Assembly (NCBI GenBank): GCA_941918925.1
Contig: OW799236.1
Coordinates: forward strand, 72,878,465-72,942,464
Length of the DNA: 64,000 nt
Direction: 5' to 3'
Origin: Phyto melanocephala
Lineage: Eukaryota; Arthropoda; Insecta; Diptera; Rhinophoridae
The notes below the pieces were generated by a model. The model saw only the letters and a list, made by a program, of their open reading frames with translations. It was not told the origin of the DNA and made no database searches. Both the position numbers and the translations under genes were made by a program. Shown piece after piece: positions 10,890 through 23,290 of this stretch; within the stretch, counting starts at the first letter, position 1; each line of letters begins with the position of its first letter.

Positions 10890-11345
10890 AACTCTTTAGA
10901 TATTCCAAGTTGAGCATAGTGTACACGTTAAGTTCTCTTGCCTAATACGCCTAAACTCGGGACATTGATAGAAAAAGTGTTCCAAAGTTTCATCCTTTTC
11001 TTCGTATACTCTAGATGTCATTTCATCCGACAGTCCCATGCGAGCTAGATGAGCTGCTATAACACTGCAAAGTCTCTTAATTGTTGATCTACAAAATTTC
11101 CGAATCTTTTTCAATTTTTCAAGATTTAGTTAACTCTACAGTATGTTAATCACTTACCGACAGCAGTATTTTGCCAATTTCTGACGTGTCCTTCCATCGT
11201 CCAAACTTTCATTTTTGCCTTCAAAATCGATCCCATTTTGGATAATTTTCCGTTTTATTAATTTTGATCATGCCGTGATGTTCTGGTATCCTTATTATCG
11301 CTAGGCGTTCACAATTTGCATGCGAGTTTATCTCTCTCCCTTGCA
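10890..11345 (-). pseudogene. Non-LTR retrotransposon ORF2 C-terminus (RNase H and Cys tail) fossil
   Basis: On the minus strand the frame gives ANCERLAIIRIPEHHGMIK (RNase H C-terminal WxPGHxGIxGNExAD region, W and G lost), then frameshifted material. After that comes an open frame (11114-10896) with LARMGLSDEMTSRVYEEKDE and TLEHFFYQCPEFRRIRQ. The latter matches the terminal H..C..C tail common after RNase H in I/R1/LOA-type elements. A second, separately decayed copy lies at 26065-26610. Confidence 0.7.
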
Positions 11346-11519
11346 TTGAAGGACATTCCGAGATTTAATTTTTTTGTTCATTATTGTCCTGATAACTGAT
11401 TGCCTAGCCACAAAGATGAGAATTAAATCTTCGTTGTCAGTCTCCTTCATCATTTAATGCCTTCCAGTAATCAGATTTGGTAAATATAAGTATTTCTCCC
11501 TGTCTCGCTCATTTAAACC

Positions 11520-13019
11520 CATACTTGCCTATTAATAAATAACTTAATCCATCTAAATCATTTAGAACTTTCATTTTTTAACTTGATTTTTTTTAAACTA
11601 CAAACATCAAAAAGTTAATTTTGCAAAAAACTAAATAATTTACAAATACAAACGACCGTAACAAACCCTAAGGAATCAATAGAAGTTTGTTAAATGAACT
11701 TTAATTTTTTTTATCTACTCATACAAAAGACACACACACATCACTTACTTTTTGTAGCCCAAAGTTAAAAAAGTAAAAGTTTTTCCTCTACAAATTAAAA
11801 AAACATTTTAAAAATGTATACACATGCAAACATATTAAAAACAAATTATGTTCATTTCAACTTTGACCACTAACTGTCTGAGTTTTGTATATTTTTTTAC
11901 TTTTTGCTTTATTTAAATATTGCTTACAACTAGTTTTGTAGTATCTCTAAAAATGGAGCAACAGTAACAAACATTAGCAACATTAATACATATTTTGGGT
12001 TTTGTGTGTTAAATTAAGCATGAATGTGGTTCAAACATTATTCATGTTGAGTAGTAAATAGATAGTGGCAAACATTTGCCACAAATGGACCAAAAAGCAA
12101 CAAAAAAGTTAAATAAAATAGAAAAATAAGCAGAAAATAACTGGGAAAAAAAGTAATAGGTACCCTACATTCATATATTTAGACTCTAATTGTTTACCTA
12201 AATTACTGGGATTACTATTTTGCATTTTTACATTCTATTAAAAAAAATTTAACATTTGTTTGTAATTTGATATACATACACACTCTTAACTTATTTCAGT
12301 ATCTATTAGGATAAAACTGTCAATGCCAAAAATTTCCCCTTTCAAATAGAGGCATAGAACTCTTTCTTGTTTTAAACATAATTTATTAATCATACAAAAA
12401 ATACTTGAATTTTTTGATTGCCAATGAAAATTATTGTTATACAAAATTGCAAATTGGTGATCACGAGAAAATAAGAACCGCAACATGTCGCTAAACAGTT
12501 CTGAACATAATTTGCATTGCTTTCGCCTGCCACCATTATAGAGGACGAATGCTGCCTTATGATTTAAACAAAATTATCTATATAATAATATAATGATCTG
12601 TATAAATATTATTTAATATAAATATTTTTTTATTTATTTATATTCTACTTCGGTCTTTATCGTTTTTTAATTACCTTGACGTCTAAGCCGCAGTGTAATA
12701 TACACCCACACATTTTACACATTCAACCTTGAACTAAATCGCAGTAATGAAAACATAACCCCTTAATCCTTTTCAAAAACATTAACTCAATATTTGCACA
12801 CACACACATATAGTAATAGGCCAACAAATAAAACATCTGTTATGGCTGTTTGCATTGGTATGTAGTAATTTTTTAACACTCTTTATTTTTCTATTGTTCT
12901 TTCTAAATTCTCTGCAGCTGTGTAACTGTGTATTTAACTAAAACATGTAACCATGTATGTGAGTGCATGTGGATGGTGTTTGATAGTGCGTGTGTTTTTG
13001 TGGTAAGCAATACTAAATG
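11520..13019. other. AT-rich non-coding stretch
   Basis: No gene or classified element seen. It contains short CA microsatellite runs (about 11730-11745 and 12797-12811). The open frame at 12286-12486 has no recognisable motif. Confidence 0.5.
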
Positions 13020-13611
13020 AGCCCAGCAAAAACTAGGTAATGACTTGCTCTTACTTAACAACATACTTTTCAATGACTATTACATATCGTCTGTCTTACT
13101 AAGAAGTATTTTAGTAATGACTTGATCATAATATGATACGTAAGTACTTAGTTTCAGATATTTGCTTAGATACACACACAATACAATTTATTATTTTGAA
13201 ATTTGCTAGAAGCCATTTAACACGCTTAGGGTATAAGTAATAATGATATTGACAAGAGCGGCAAAGCATTTTATTAACAAAGAGATGACTTATAGATTTT
13301 CACTGATTTTTAAATTTCGAATTAACATAGCGCAGAATAATCAAACCGAATTTTCGTTGTTATATGTAAGTACCAAACGAATGAAGTACTTATTTATTGC
13401 TACAAAAGCAAGTACTTATTCAAGTCACTTTTTATAAGCGATCGTAAGCGAAGGTGTTAAGTACGTACTTGTAAGCGAGCGTGGTAAATACTTTTCTCCA
13501 ATGACATTGCCGAGTTAAAATAATGGGTGTAGATGCCAAATTGTAAGTAGGGAAGAACTTTTTTTAAGTACATTCAACACATTATTTTGCAATGGGAGTT
13601 TTTGCTGGGCT
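13020..13611. mobile_element. MITE-like element with CCCAGCAAAAACT ends
   Basis: AGCCCAGCAAAAACT at 13020-13034 is perfectly inverted at 13597-13611 (AGTTTTTGCTGGGCT), enclosing 592 bp. The interior is dotted with AAGTACTTA-type palindromes (around 13143, 13382, 13409, 13450). No convincing target duplication is visible. The open frame at 13243-13437 is probably fortuitous. Confidence 0.55.
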
Positions 13612-14290
13612 AGTGTATAAAAAAATAGAAACAAAATTAAAAAAAAAAAAACAAAAACACATGCACGATTTAAAAGAAATTCAAACAGAAAATACATATG
13701 TACGTGAGGGTTTTGTACAAAACTATTGACAGTTACACACACACACATACACACAAATATACTCACAAATCTAGTCACATCAACTTATTCTTATACACAT
13801 ACATACGTAAATAGACACATGAATATACAACCGCAAATAGATACACCAACACGAACATGCATGCAAGTTGAATAAGAACACATATTCGAATGAGCCAGTG
13901 TATGCATGAATGAACAAGTGGATAGACCAAACATAACTAGCATTTGCCACTCTAGGATAAACATTCAATTTGCATATTACATAATTGTGCTATTGGCTTA
14001 AACGCAATTTTTTTCAACATAAACAAAAACAATAGCAACAACAAAAACAAAAACAACAACACCACTTAATACAACTGAATAAAGTAAAGCAGCCATCATC
14101 TACACATTTACGCCACCATACAGACTTTTCGGTCCGCTTTAGAAACACACAAACATAAGCGCACACAAAACAAAACTTAAAGCAGAACACACGTTTTTAA
14201 CCAAACATCAGCATCGAAGAATTAATAGACAATTGCTGCTGGAAATATGATTTTCCCACACATAAGGGGTGCATTCAATTGTACCAGCAT
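13612..14290. other. CA/CAA-rich single-copy-looking stretch
   Basis: Non-repetitive relative to the rest of the window. It has ACAC microsatellite (about 13735-13760) and a CAACAA/AAAACA-rich block (14020-14100), a composition common in fly 5' untranslated exons. No start codon context or coding frame convinces me. Minus frames at 13515-13968 are low-complexity. Confidence 0.3.
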
Positions 14291-14310
14291 TAAAATCGAA
14301 ATTGTAATCT

Positions 14311-14441
14311 GGGGCCGAATTACGGCATTCGATATCGATCGAAATTTGAAAATTCTTATTAGAATCTCTATACCTAAAACACAGCGAACTCGATCGATCG
14401 AGTAAAATTTCGTTCGATATCGAATGCCGTAATTCGGCCCC
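14311..14441. mobile_element. 131-bp perfect foldback MITE
   Basis: The arm starting GGGGCCGAATTACGGCATTC (14311-14347) is inverted at 14405-14441. By eye 36 of 37 positions pair, with a single mismatch after the GATATCGA block. A 57-bp loop separates the arms. Flanks show no clear target duplication. GATATCGATCG- and GATCGATCG-type motifs are unusually dense. This is a very short non-autonomous TIR element of unknown superfamily. Confidence 0.75.
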
Positions 14442-14599
14442 TGGTTTTAAAAATTTCTAGGAAAACAACATTTTCACAAACTACATATTTTTAGCAAAAA
14501 ATACTACAGGTATATGTATAAAATATTTAACAAAGAAAATTGGTTTTCTTTTAAATAATTGTACAACAAATTTTTGAACATTTAAAAAAATCTGTAAAC

Positions 14600-14754
14600 T
14601 TGTGCATTACAAATAAGCCTCAATAACTTTAATGCATTGCTCGCTTGTGTATCTTTCCGTGGTTCAGATTGACTTAGTCTGAAATGCAGAAAAAAAAACT
14701 TGACTTTTAGGTGTGGTTCACATTCAACATCGACCTTTAAAATTTAACCACCTT
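14600..14754 (-). mobile_element. Mariner-derived MITE fragment
   Basis: The minus strand begins with the TIR GGTGGTTAAATTTTAAAGG (to 14754), passes through GTGAACCACACC, and continues into the CACGGAAAGATACACAAGCG block that encodes the first residues of the transposase relic seen at 31690 and 44720. Only this end is present. Confidence 0.65.
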
Positions 14755-15059
14755 TTATTTTCGTTTAAGTCTTTATTTAAAGAAAAATTTTAATCAATTA
14801 ACATTTTATGGCAAATTTTTGGAATTTTCGAGACAAATTTACATCCTTAAAAATTTTAATGAGTTTTTTGTAGTCCAATATAAACTGTGTTCTGCAAATA
14901 AGCTAAAAGTCACCATGGGTTTTGAAAATTTTATAACTTTTTCGTTTACATATTTTTTATTTTTTTATTTTCTTCTTTTTCTTTCAGATTATGATTTCAG
15001 ATTGTTTTGGGTTTGTTCATACATACTCGTTTCCTCAAATAACCAAAAGAAAATAGTGT

Positions 15060-15960
15060 TGGCCAATTAATATCCGCACATGTAGCACAGATCCATATCC
15101 ATGGTTTAAATCTTTGATTAATATTCGCTAATGTTTCAATATTGAAATCCAGCCAAATCGCTCCTTAACTGTTAGAGATATCAGCAAAATTATTTTAAGG
15201 AAACAATAAAAAAACGAAATATAGGCCATAGTGTCGAAAACTTTTATCGAGATAAACTGACAAATCGGCTAGAAACTTACTGAGATATAAGCACAAGCAC
15301 ACAACATCTTCTTTTAACTTTTTCAGCTTCTGGATAACAGAGAAGAGTTATATGGAGAGAAAATGAAAAAAAGATGAAAAAATTGCGGATACATTGGTCA
15401 AATATAGTAATTACGGCTTCACCCCTTTTAACGTCCACAATATTGGTATCAAATCAAAGGGCTAGACCAGTGAAATACAGAAAATTATGAAAAGGTTTAA
15501 GATGGCGCCGTAATAAAATGGTGGCTATTTTTATCTCAACTCCATCAATATGGGTATCACATAAAAGGGCTTGACTAATAGAATAGAGCAATACGATATT
15601 ATAAACGGCCGATTATAGCATGAAGGATTAGTTGTGAAGGATGCGCCATTTAAATTCTTGTTTTTAGAAACCAAGAAGACACAACAAAAAATACTGTATC
15701 CCTGAAAATGTCTAATTGATTTTGCTTATCAATGGCTTATACCATGTACAATTTATTAATAACACTAAATTAAGTGGTGGTAAAAGTTTGAAAAATTTTT
15801 TCTTGGAAAATCTTAAAATTAGTTAATTTTATATGTGTATTAAATGTAAATAGTTAATTTTTTCAAGTTTTTTCAAAAACAGTTTTGGGGGCATTGCATC
15901 TTCTATAATGGTCGAGTTGCGCCCATGTTTGTACAAACTAAAAACAAATTTTGCTAATTT
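15060..15960. repeat. Degenerate family 2 repeat fragments
   Basis: The segment around 15420-15600 shares CCACAATATTGGTATCAAAT and AAGGGCTTGACTAATAGAAT with the interior of the family 2 copy at 33744-34815. The remainder is AT-rich and unassigned. Confidence 0.45.
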
Positions 15961-16107
15961 GATATTCAATAGCAAATAAGAGAGTTTAATTCATTGTTAG
16001 TTATTATATTTAATTTATTTATTGATTTTTAAAAGGTATATATATTGCCATAAAATGAATGACGCTTTTAAATCTTAGAGATATTCCCATTTTTCTTTGA
16101 GATTTTT

Positions 16108-18073
16108 TATACCCGCCACCAAAAAATGGTGGGGGTATATTCATTTCGTCATTCCGTTTGTAGCACATCGAAATATCCATTTTAGACCCCATAAAGTATA
16201 TATATTCTGAATCAGGGTTTGATTTGATGACGATCTCGCTATGTCCATCCGTCTGTCCGTCTGTTGAAAGCACGATAGCGGTCGCACCGAAAAAGCTAGG
16301 GGGCTCAAATTCTGCCAGACTCTTTCTTATAGAGGTTTGTTTGGTATTGAAAATGGGCTAAATCGGAAATATTAGGAAGTGAGTTATAGCTCGTAATGCA
16401 AGAGTAGGTCAAAAAAACCGTGTCCTTCAAACATCGAATAAAATAGAATTGTGTCCAAACGCATTAACATACAGTCATGAAACTATGAATATATATTTGT
16501 CAAGTCAAACCAATATCTGTCAAACCTAATTGCTTACATATATGCATTAGGAAAGGAGTTTTAGATAAAAATGTACGAAAATTTATACTGCGCAGTGTAT
16601 TTTTCAGTATATTTTAAATTTAAAACCTAATAAAAAAGACAAAATTATATGTACGATTCTGAAATTTTGCACACTTTGCTTTTTGGTGAGGCGCTTTTTT
16701 TTAACGGAAAATCAATGTGCCACGCCCACTTTTACGCTCATATAACGTTTTACCTAAAATTTATATAACTTCTCTATTAATAAAGATTTTGGAATAATAA
16801 AGGACTATATTGAAACACCTAAGTTGTACTCATTAGCAAAAACAACTTTGACACGCCTACTATAACGCCCACTTTTCGCGTTATCTACCGTTAATGAAAT
16901 TTAAAAGCTCATAAAACCGCCAAAATTAGAGGTATGATGATCAAATTTGCTACATATATCCTTCTAGGCAATGTGATTACTGTGCCAGAAAATTAGGGTG
17001 CCACACCCACTTTTACGTCCACCTCCCATATAACGTTTTAACTGAAACTCATATAATTTAATAAAAATTTTGGAATAATAAAGAATTTTATTGAAATATC
17101 TAAGTTGTACTCATTAACAAAAACAACTTTGACACGCTTACTATAACGCCCACTTTTCACGTTATCTACCATTAATGAAATTTAAAAGCTCATAAAACCG
17201 CCAAAATTAGAGGTATGATGATAAAATTTGCTACGTGCATCCCTCTAGGCAATGTCATTACTGCGCCAGAAAATTAAGGTGCCACGCCTACTTTTACGCC
17301 CACCTCCCATAAAACGTTTTACCCAAAATTCATATAATTTCTCTATTAATAAAGATTTTGGAATAACAAAGGGCTTAATTTTATTGAAAGACTACATTTA
17401 TAAAAGCATTTTAGTAGCATATCGAAGTTATAAAGGGTGGTTAAATTTTAAGGACCGATGTTGAATTTAAATAAAACACAAATTATTTAGGAAATTATTA
17501 TTATTTCTTTTTGTAATAATATTTGTATGGTTCAATTATGTATTTAACAAATTTTCGGCCAAATGGCCCCCCATCCTTGGCGCCACTCCTCTATCTGATG
17601 GTCCAAATTTTCAATGACAATTTTGATGCTCAATTGTTGGGAATGATGATGAGGCGAGGTTGACTGCTCTTTTGCCACACTATCGCAAAAACCAGCAGTG
17701 GTTCCCATTCAACGAACTAAGAAGGCATTCACAGATTTTCTAACATTTTATACAGACCTGTTTTGCATAAATTTAAATATTTTTTACAATTCTCCCGATT
17801 GTGGACGAATTTGAACGATTTGCGTATCTTTCCACGGATCAAATTGAGTAAGTTTGAGATTGAGAAATGTCAAATGAAATGCAGAAAACAAATTTAAAGA
17901 CTAGTTGTAGTTCACCTTCAACATGGGCCCTTAAAATTTAACCACCCTCTACAAAGAAAGTGATACATATTTTATTATAAAGAGATTATTCCATAGCGAT
18001 TAACAAAATAATAAATATTGTGCTTTAAATGCACACAAAATTGGTGTACTATATTCGGTTGTGCCCTTACTTG
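16108..18073 (-). repeat. Family 1 dispersed repeat, copy A
   Basis: The copy starts with TATACCCGCCACC-AAAAAA-TGGTGGGGGTATA, a palindromic terminus. It runs through the GACGATCTCGCTATGTCC and CCGTCTGTTGAAAGCACGAT block and three tandem units of about 280 bp, marked by CCCACTTTTACG..CATATAACGTTTTA (about 16727, 17007, 17283). It ends at TTGGTG..CTATATTCGGTTGTGCCC. It is the reverse complement of copies B, C and D. A mariner deletion derivative (17433-17949) is nested inside. The short frames here (16019-16273, 17252-17464) are repeat translations. No replication protein is encoded. Confidence 0.8.
17433..17949 (-). mobile_element. Mariner-derived deletion derivative nested in copy A
   Basis: Terminal inverted repeats AGGGTGGTTAAATTTTAAGG and AAAATTTAACCACCCTCTAC bound the element, next to TA dinucleotides. 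On the minus strand it reads as the start of a mariner transposase (SFGQHNRS-like HTH region) fused directly to its extreme C-terminus (IENLDHQIE-like), with the catalytic core missing. It is not coding. Confidence 0.75.
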
Positions 18074-18074
18074 T

Positions 18075-20690
18075 TTTATTAAGACTTGGCACAGCCAAAT
18101 ATACACTCTTACTTTTTTTATAATACAAGGCGTTCGCATTCGTCTGAGGAACAAACTTAACCGCTTGCACATTTACATAAAAAATAAAAAAATAAAGGCC
18201 GGATCTGATGTTAGTTAATTTCTGTGGTTTTTATTTCTAAATTTTTCTATCTCCTTATTGTGGTTATCATATTAAGGCCAAATATTGTTAAGCCTTTTTC
18301 GTTATAATACAAAATAAACAAGTAAGAGTGACTAAAAACCCTTACAAGATAAAAAAAGTTTTAAAACTAAAAAGCAAGCCTCGAAAGGCGTTAGCTGACA
18401 ACATTGCATAAAACTGTTAACTTATTTACTGTTGTAATATTTCTCAAAGCAGACAAACACAGTGAATTTGAAAGTTTAGTCAAAACTACATGTGTACCTT
18501 GAGGCAAAGTCCCATTATCATCCAAAACCTAATTTTTTTTTTGTTATTGTTACTTAGGACCTTTTGCATTTCAGGTGATAAAAAGCTTTATTCACAAAAA
18601 TGTTTATTTTAAATTTTTTTTATAAAAAAATTTAAGATACATTTCTTATTTACTTAAAATCGAAATAGTAGTATCACCCTATTAAATGACCAAGTAAATG
18701 GATGTTGGTAAATACAATACCCACACATGAATGTATTCACAAATACATTCATTTGCACATACACAGCAACAAATAAGTAGTAAAACTGTAAATATTATAT
18801 GAGCAAGTATTACAGCTGTTTGTTATTAAAGCTTTTGCATAAGTATAAAGTATGCACGTATGTATGAGTACGAGTTTGCATTTTGAAAATTCACAAACAA
18901 TAATCCAACTAACAAATTTGAGAATTCCAAAAAAACGGAAAAAAAGAAACTAGTTAAACTTTAACTACGAATGGATTTTTTTTCTTTCTTTGCGTTGGTT
19001 ATGACGTTTTGTGTGTAACATTGAAAACGGCAAATGATGTTGTCGATATTATTTCAGTTGTGGTTGCTAAAGGGTGACAAAAAATTCGTTGTTAAAGTTG
19101 GAAGGCTTGGAGGCAGATAACTGCAGTTATAGTTTGTATACAGCTGTACTAAATATACCACTAACTATAAAGTATGTATATGAAATATATAAATTTGTTT
19201 GATTGCATAGAATATAGTGGAATGGATATATAAGACATACTGCAAATGCTGATAATGTCTGTGACTGTATAAGCAATGGTATTTACATTTTTAGTTGTAG
19301 TTGTCTTTTATATATATTTGAATGTCCTTTTGCAAATGGTTTATGACCACTTTATAAAAATGTTGATATTGGATTAAATTACACTTTGTTGCTGTTCAGT
19401 TAAACTATTTTTTTTACCCACGCAGACAACAAAAATAAAAATTACTCAAATGCTTTGGCAGATTTACGGTTTTCTATAAAAGCATTTTCATATTTTAAAA
19501 GCGAGCATTTCAAATGTTGGGTTTGTATTTACAAGAAAAAAAAAACGCCACAAGGGATTTGTTCATTTCATTTATGACAATTTGATTATGTTTCACAGCA
19601 TTTGTATGTCTATCTACCATTAATAACTACAAATAAGCGTAACAAACATAATTTCAGGGTTTCATGTAGAAAAATGCATTTAATTGCTTGTATTGAACAA
19701 AAGTTGATATAAAAGGGAACTTTTAAACTGAATGGATCATAATTATTATTTCAGCATTAAGAGGCAATTTAGCATATTTTTATGGGATAGAATTTTGTGT
19801 TAAAGTTGTAGCACTCACTTACCAAACAACTGTTTAACAACTCGAGTGCAATTAATTGTAAAATTATGACAAAGACTTTTTGGATGTGTATTTTTAAAAC
19901 GACATTTATGAATAAAGGAAAATATCTCTTTTTTTATATTTAAAGAAAATGATTTAAAGTCCTTTAGAAATATTATATTTGTAAGTATTGCACTGAATAC
20001 AAGATTAATTGAAATTTAAAATTAATTAAGAACACAAGTGAATTTATAGAAAATTTTACATTCATACCAAGAAAATTTTGTAAAAAATCAAAAAAATTGC
20101 AATGTCTTTAAAAATTAGATACTTAAATTATTTTTTCTTTGTCCCAACATTCTTCTCTTACGTTAGAGAAGGCATGTCATTAATTATATTTTCATTCTCT
20201 TAGTCATATCTTTAGTTTACTAACTTGAGTCTTAAAAGGGTTACACTGTTCATATATTTCCTCTATTATAATTCCATAGTATCTTTAGTAGGCTGATAAT
20301 AACTCCTTATGCCATTAATCGATTTCAATTATCCTCTACTGTATCTGTGCCAATCACGCTCTATACAAGTTTGTGTCTATGTCTTCTACGAATATAAGTA
20401 AAAACGAATGCCATTGCGCCCTATATCGGATTCAGGGAAGTGAAAAAAAGGATATTTTCACAAAAATCCAATGACTAAAAAAAAGACAAGCTCAAAAAAG
20501 GTAAGCTACATTCATGCTTGATTACACAAAAGGAAAAATCTTATCGAGATAACTCAACATTCCTTGTAAAACATTTTCCCTGAAGTTCTCTATGACCTTT
20601 TTAATTTAGTGCACTTTAAAATCTTTAATCGAGATCGAATTATAGTCCAGCTATTATATTTCCTGCCGGACTAGTACCAAACCTGCGAAA
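18075..20690. other. AT-rich non-coding stretch with one repeat end
   Basis: Immediately after copy A, a second repeat-end fragment (GACTTGGCACAGCCAAATAT, about 18082-18115) abuts it. Beyond that I see no gene or element. CAAATACATTCATTTG-type and ATGTATG runs are present, and no open frame has a motif. Confidence 0.5.
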
Positions 20691-20714
20691 TAATAAAATT
20701 TGTTATATAAATCG

Positions 20715-21120
20715 TTGCTGCAATAAATGAATTGTTTCAAGTGCTGTGTAATGGAACCATCTTGCTGAGACCACATGTCGTCCAGATTCGTGTTAAGACC
20801 ACAAGAACTCCGTTAATATGTTTCTGTTGCGACTGCCGCTTACAGAGACTGCAATTTCTGTCTCATTTTAAAAAAGTTAGGCTCAATCATGGCGAATGCA
20901 AAAAATACAAGCTAGACAATTGCTTGTTGTGGGTGAATTTGATACTCATGAATTGCAAAAGGATTTTCGGAGCTCCAAATTTAATCAATTTTTGTATAAA
21001 CGAAACCATTCAGATTCATCGGAGAAGACACTTTGCCGCGTTACCGATTAAACAAAATCCCTGGTCTATTGGTTTGAGCTCCCTAGTGAGCTGACTTTTT
21101 ACTCATGAAGGTGGATATGT
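20715..21120 (-). pseudogene. Mariner-type transposase fossil, heavily decayed
   Basis: Minus-strand pieces in mixed frames correspond, in order, to a mariner transposase: ELKPIDQG (end of the DNA-binding part), GKVSSPMNLNGFVYTK (D1 region, FSDE in another frame), IWSSENPFAIHEYQIHPQQA (the RIW..NP..I....HP segment), FFKMRQKLQS, and NLDDMWSQQDGS (second catalytic region, WFQQD). Several frameshifts and stops make it inert. The 120-residue plus-strand frame at 20732-21094 is an antisense shadow. Confidence 0.65.
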
Positions 21121-21354
21121 TTCGTCAAAATTCGCTTATTAGTGCTTCTTGAAATTTTATGTTGTTTAAAATGATGACAAATTGATGCTTTTGGACTTTT
21201 GGCGACACTGTCGTTTACAACAGCAATGTTTTCAAGAGATCAAACGACATATATATATAAGTCTAACTATACATACTCGACCAAATTTTTTTTTAATTTG
21301 TTGACCTCTCTTCAAATGGTTGTCACAATAATTTAATTTATTATGTTTTCTTTT

Positions 21355-22135
21355 AGTTGTTGCAGTCCTTGGGGTTTATCTTCCCCACAAAAAAGAAATC
21401 TGATGGTGTTAAGTTAGATAACTGTGATGGCCAATTGACATTATCCAAACCCTGAAACGATACGGTTACCAAATTCCTTTCGCAGCAAATTCATTGTTTT
21501 ACTAGTCTTTGTATGGCACGTAACTCCGTCTTCTTTAAACCACATTTTTTGAATATAATTAAATTCAGGAAACAAAAGATTTTCTAACATAGCCCTGAAC
21601 TGCTTATTATTTTCAGTCAATGCTTTGCCATATTCGCCTTGAAAGAAGTACGGGCCGTATATCTTATCTGCTAACACTGCGCACCAAACTGTAACCAGAA
21701 GTGAATGCAAAGGACGCTGTTGAATCACTCTTGGGTTTTCATAAAATTAGTATCATCCATTATAAATTTAGTAAATTTTTTACATAATTTTAAGCGGGTG
21801 CATTGTCTTGTATCAACATTTCTTGTTCCATTTGTATCTTGTACGGAAACAGGAATAATTTGTTTTTATTATTACTCTCCGCAGTGACGTTTTGGACATT
21901 TGAACCTGAGTGGCACGTTTACGAGTCGATGTTTAAGGGTTCTCATTTATGCTCTCCCAAATTCGTTCGATATTATCTTGGCTTCGCGCTTTAAGCGATC
22001 TTCCACTACGAGGTAAGTCACTAACAGATCCCGATGAATGAACTCGAGCGACTAGATTGCGTTCTTGACTTCGTGATGGTGCATTTGATTTACTGAATTT
22101 TGACTTTCGAAACAAAACACAAAAAAAATGTTGTT
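21355..22135 (-). pseudogene. Mariner-type transposase fossil, near full length
   Basis: On the minus strand: MFRKSKFSKSNAPSRSQERN and GSVSDLPRSGRSLKARSQDN (helix-turn-helix and linker, 22115-21933), a decayed middle, then FYENPRVIQQRPLHS and VTVWCAVLADKIYGPYFFQG. Next come AMLENLLFPEFNYIQKMWFK, EDGVTCHTKT (second catalytic D), FGNRIVSGFG, and after a frameshift NVNWPSQLSNLTPSDFFFVG (third catalytic D in TPSD). The region with the first catalytic Asp is missing or unreadable. It lies directly upstream of the fossil at 20715-21120 on the same strand. The gap of about 230 bp between them is AT-rich. Confidence 0.8.
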
Positions 22136-22199
22136 CGTTCCTAAATCTTTAACATAGCTACTGAATCTCCCAAATATAAAAAAAGAAAAAAAATTAATA

Positions 22200-22930
22200 T
22201 ATAAAAAATACAATGTTCAGTGAATTATTGCCCACCCTGTTTATATATAAACTATATATTTATTTTTATATAGTTATTCATTTAACTTTAACATTTTATT
22301 ATTATTGTCAGTAGTTGTTATTTTTCCATAGACCATAGTACTTAAATCTAAAATGATCTGTCATGGTGGCAACTACACTGTATTTAAATTTCAAATTGTG
22401 TTGATATATTCACCAACATTTTTTACTGGCATTTTTTCGCTTGTATATATTCTACTAGCATGTCTAATACACACATACAAATAATAAATGCTAAAAAACA
22501 AATGTCAAGAACTTTACATATTAATTTAGTGAAAATTTTCCCATAATATTTATTTAAACGTTTTTTTCTAATGAATAACAACAGTGTCTGTACACTGCAA
22601 CTTAATAAATTTGTTGTTGTTGAGGAGCGCTAAAGGTGTGGGCCAATCCAAACAAATGCATTATTTTGCATTTGGGACAGTGGTTAACAGGTAGCTTACT
22701 TGAAAATAATTTGATAGTTTGTGAGTTAACAGAAATATCGGAATATTCAAATAAATTTTGAAATTTATCTAAAATTTAAATGGCAAATTCTTGCGTAACA
22801 TTTTTGATTACCATTCCTTTGCATTTTGGCATTGAAGGTTTGTTAATATGTGGCCGAATTTATAATATAAGATTAAGGATATTTATATATATTTATAGGC
22901 TTGGTTGAATTTTCAAACAATATTTTTTAA
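22200..22930. other. AT-rich non-coding stretch
   Basis: Nothing recognised. No open frame with motifs. Confidence 0.45.
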
Positions 22931-22934
22931 ATAT

Positions 22935-23290
22935 CCCAGCAAAATAAGACATGCAAGAAGAATAGTAAATGCATGAGTTCAACCCATGATGTAGTGGTTC
23001 AAAATACGTAGGTAAAACATACATGATTTAAATGTTAAAATTAATCGTTGGAGAGCATGTGTTTATATATGAATATATTAATAAAATTTACTTCATTCTA
23101 TTAAGTGCATATAACGCATGCATAGTAAATGAAAAGAAACCCGTGTTCCATGAGTTGATAATTTTTTTTACTTGAATTTTTTAAGATATTTTGAATGCAT
23201 TTGCATGTATTTTGCACCACGTCAATAGTGGCTAACTATTTTGTATTTGGGGAAGGCATTCTTCGTGCCTCCTTTTGCACTTATGAATTA
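22935..23290. repeat. CCCAGCAAAA-ended dispersed repeat, diverged copy
   Basis: The repeat begins CCCAGCAAAATAAGACATGC and shares ordered blocks (GTTCAAC, GGAGAGCATGTGTTT, AAGTGCATA, GCATGCATAGT..GAAAAG) with 6952-7312. The right end is not clear. Confidence 0.45.

Noticed and set aside
13515..13968. Minus frames rich in C, V and F (VCMCVCV, IYVCMCI)
   Set aside because: Produced by CA/CATA microsatellite DNA; no family resemblance.
20732..21094. 120-residue plus-strand frame with several cysteines
   Set aside because: The opposite strand carries ordered mariner motifs (ELKPIDQG, SSENPFAIHEYQIHP, DDMWSQQDGS); the plus frame is an antisense shadow.
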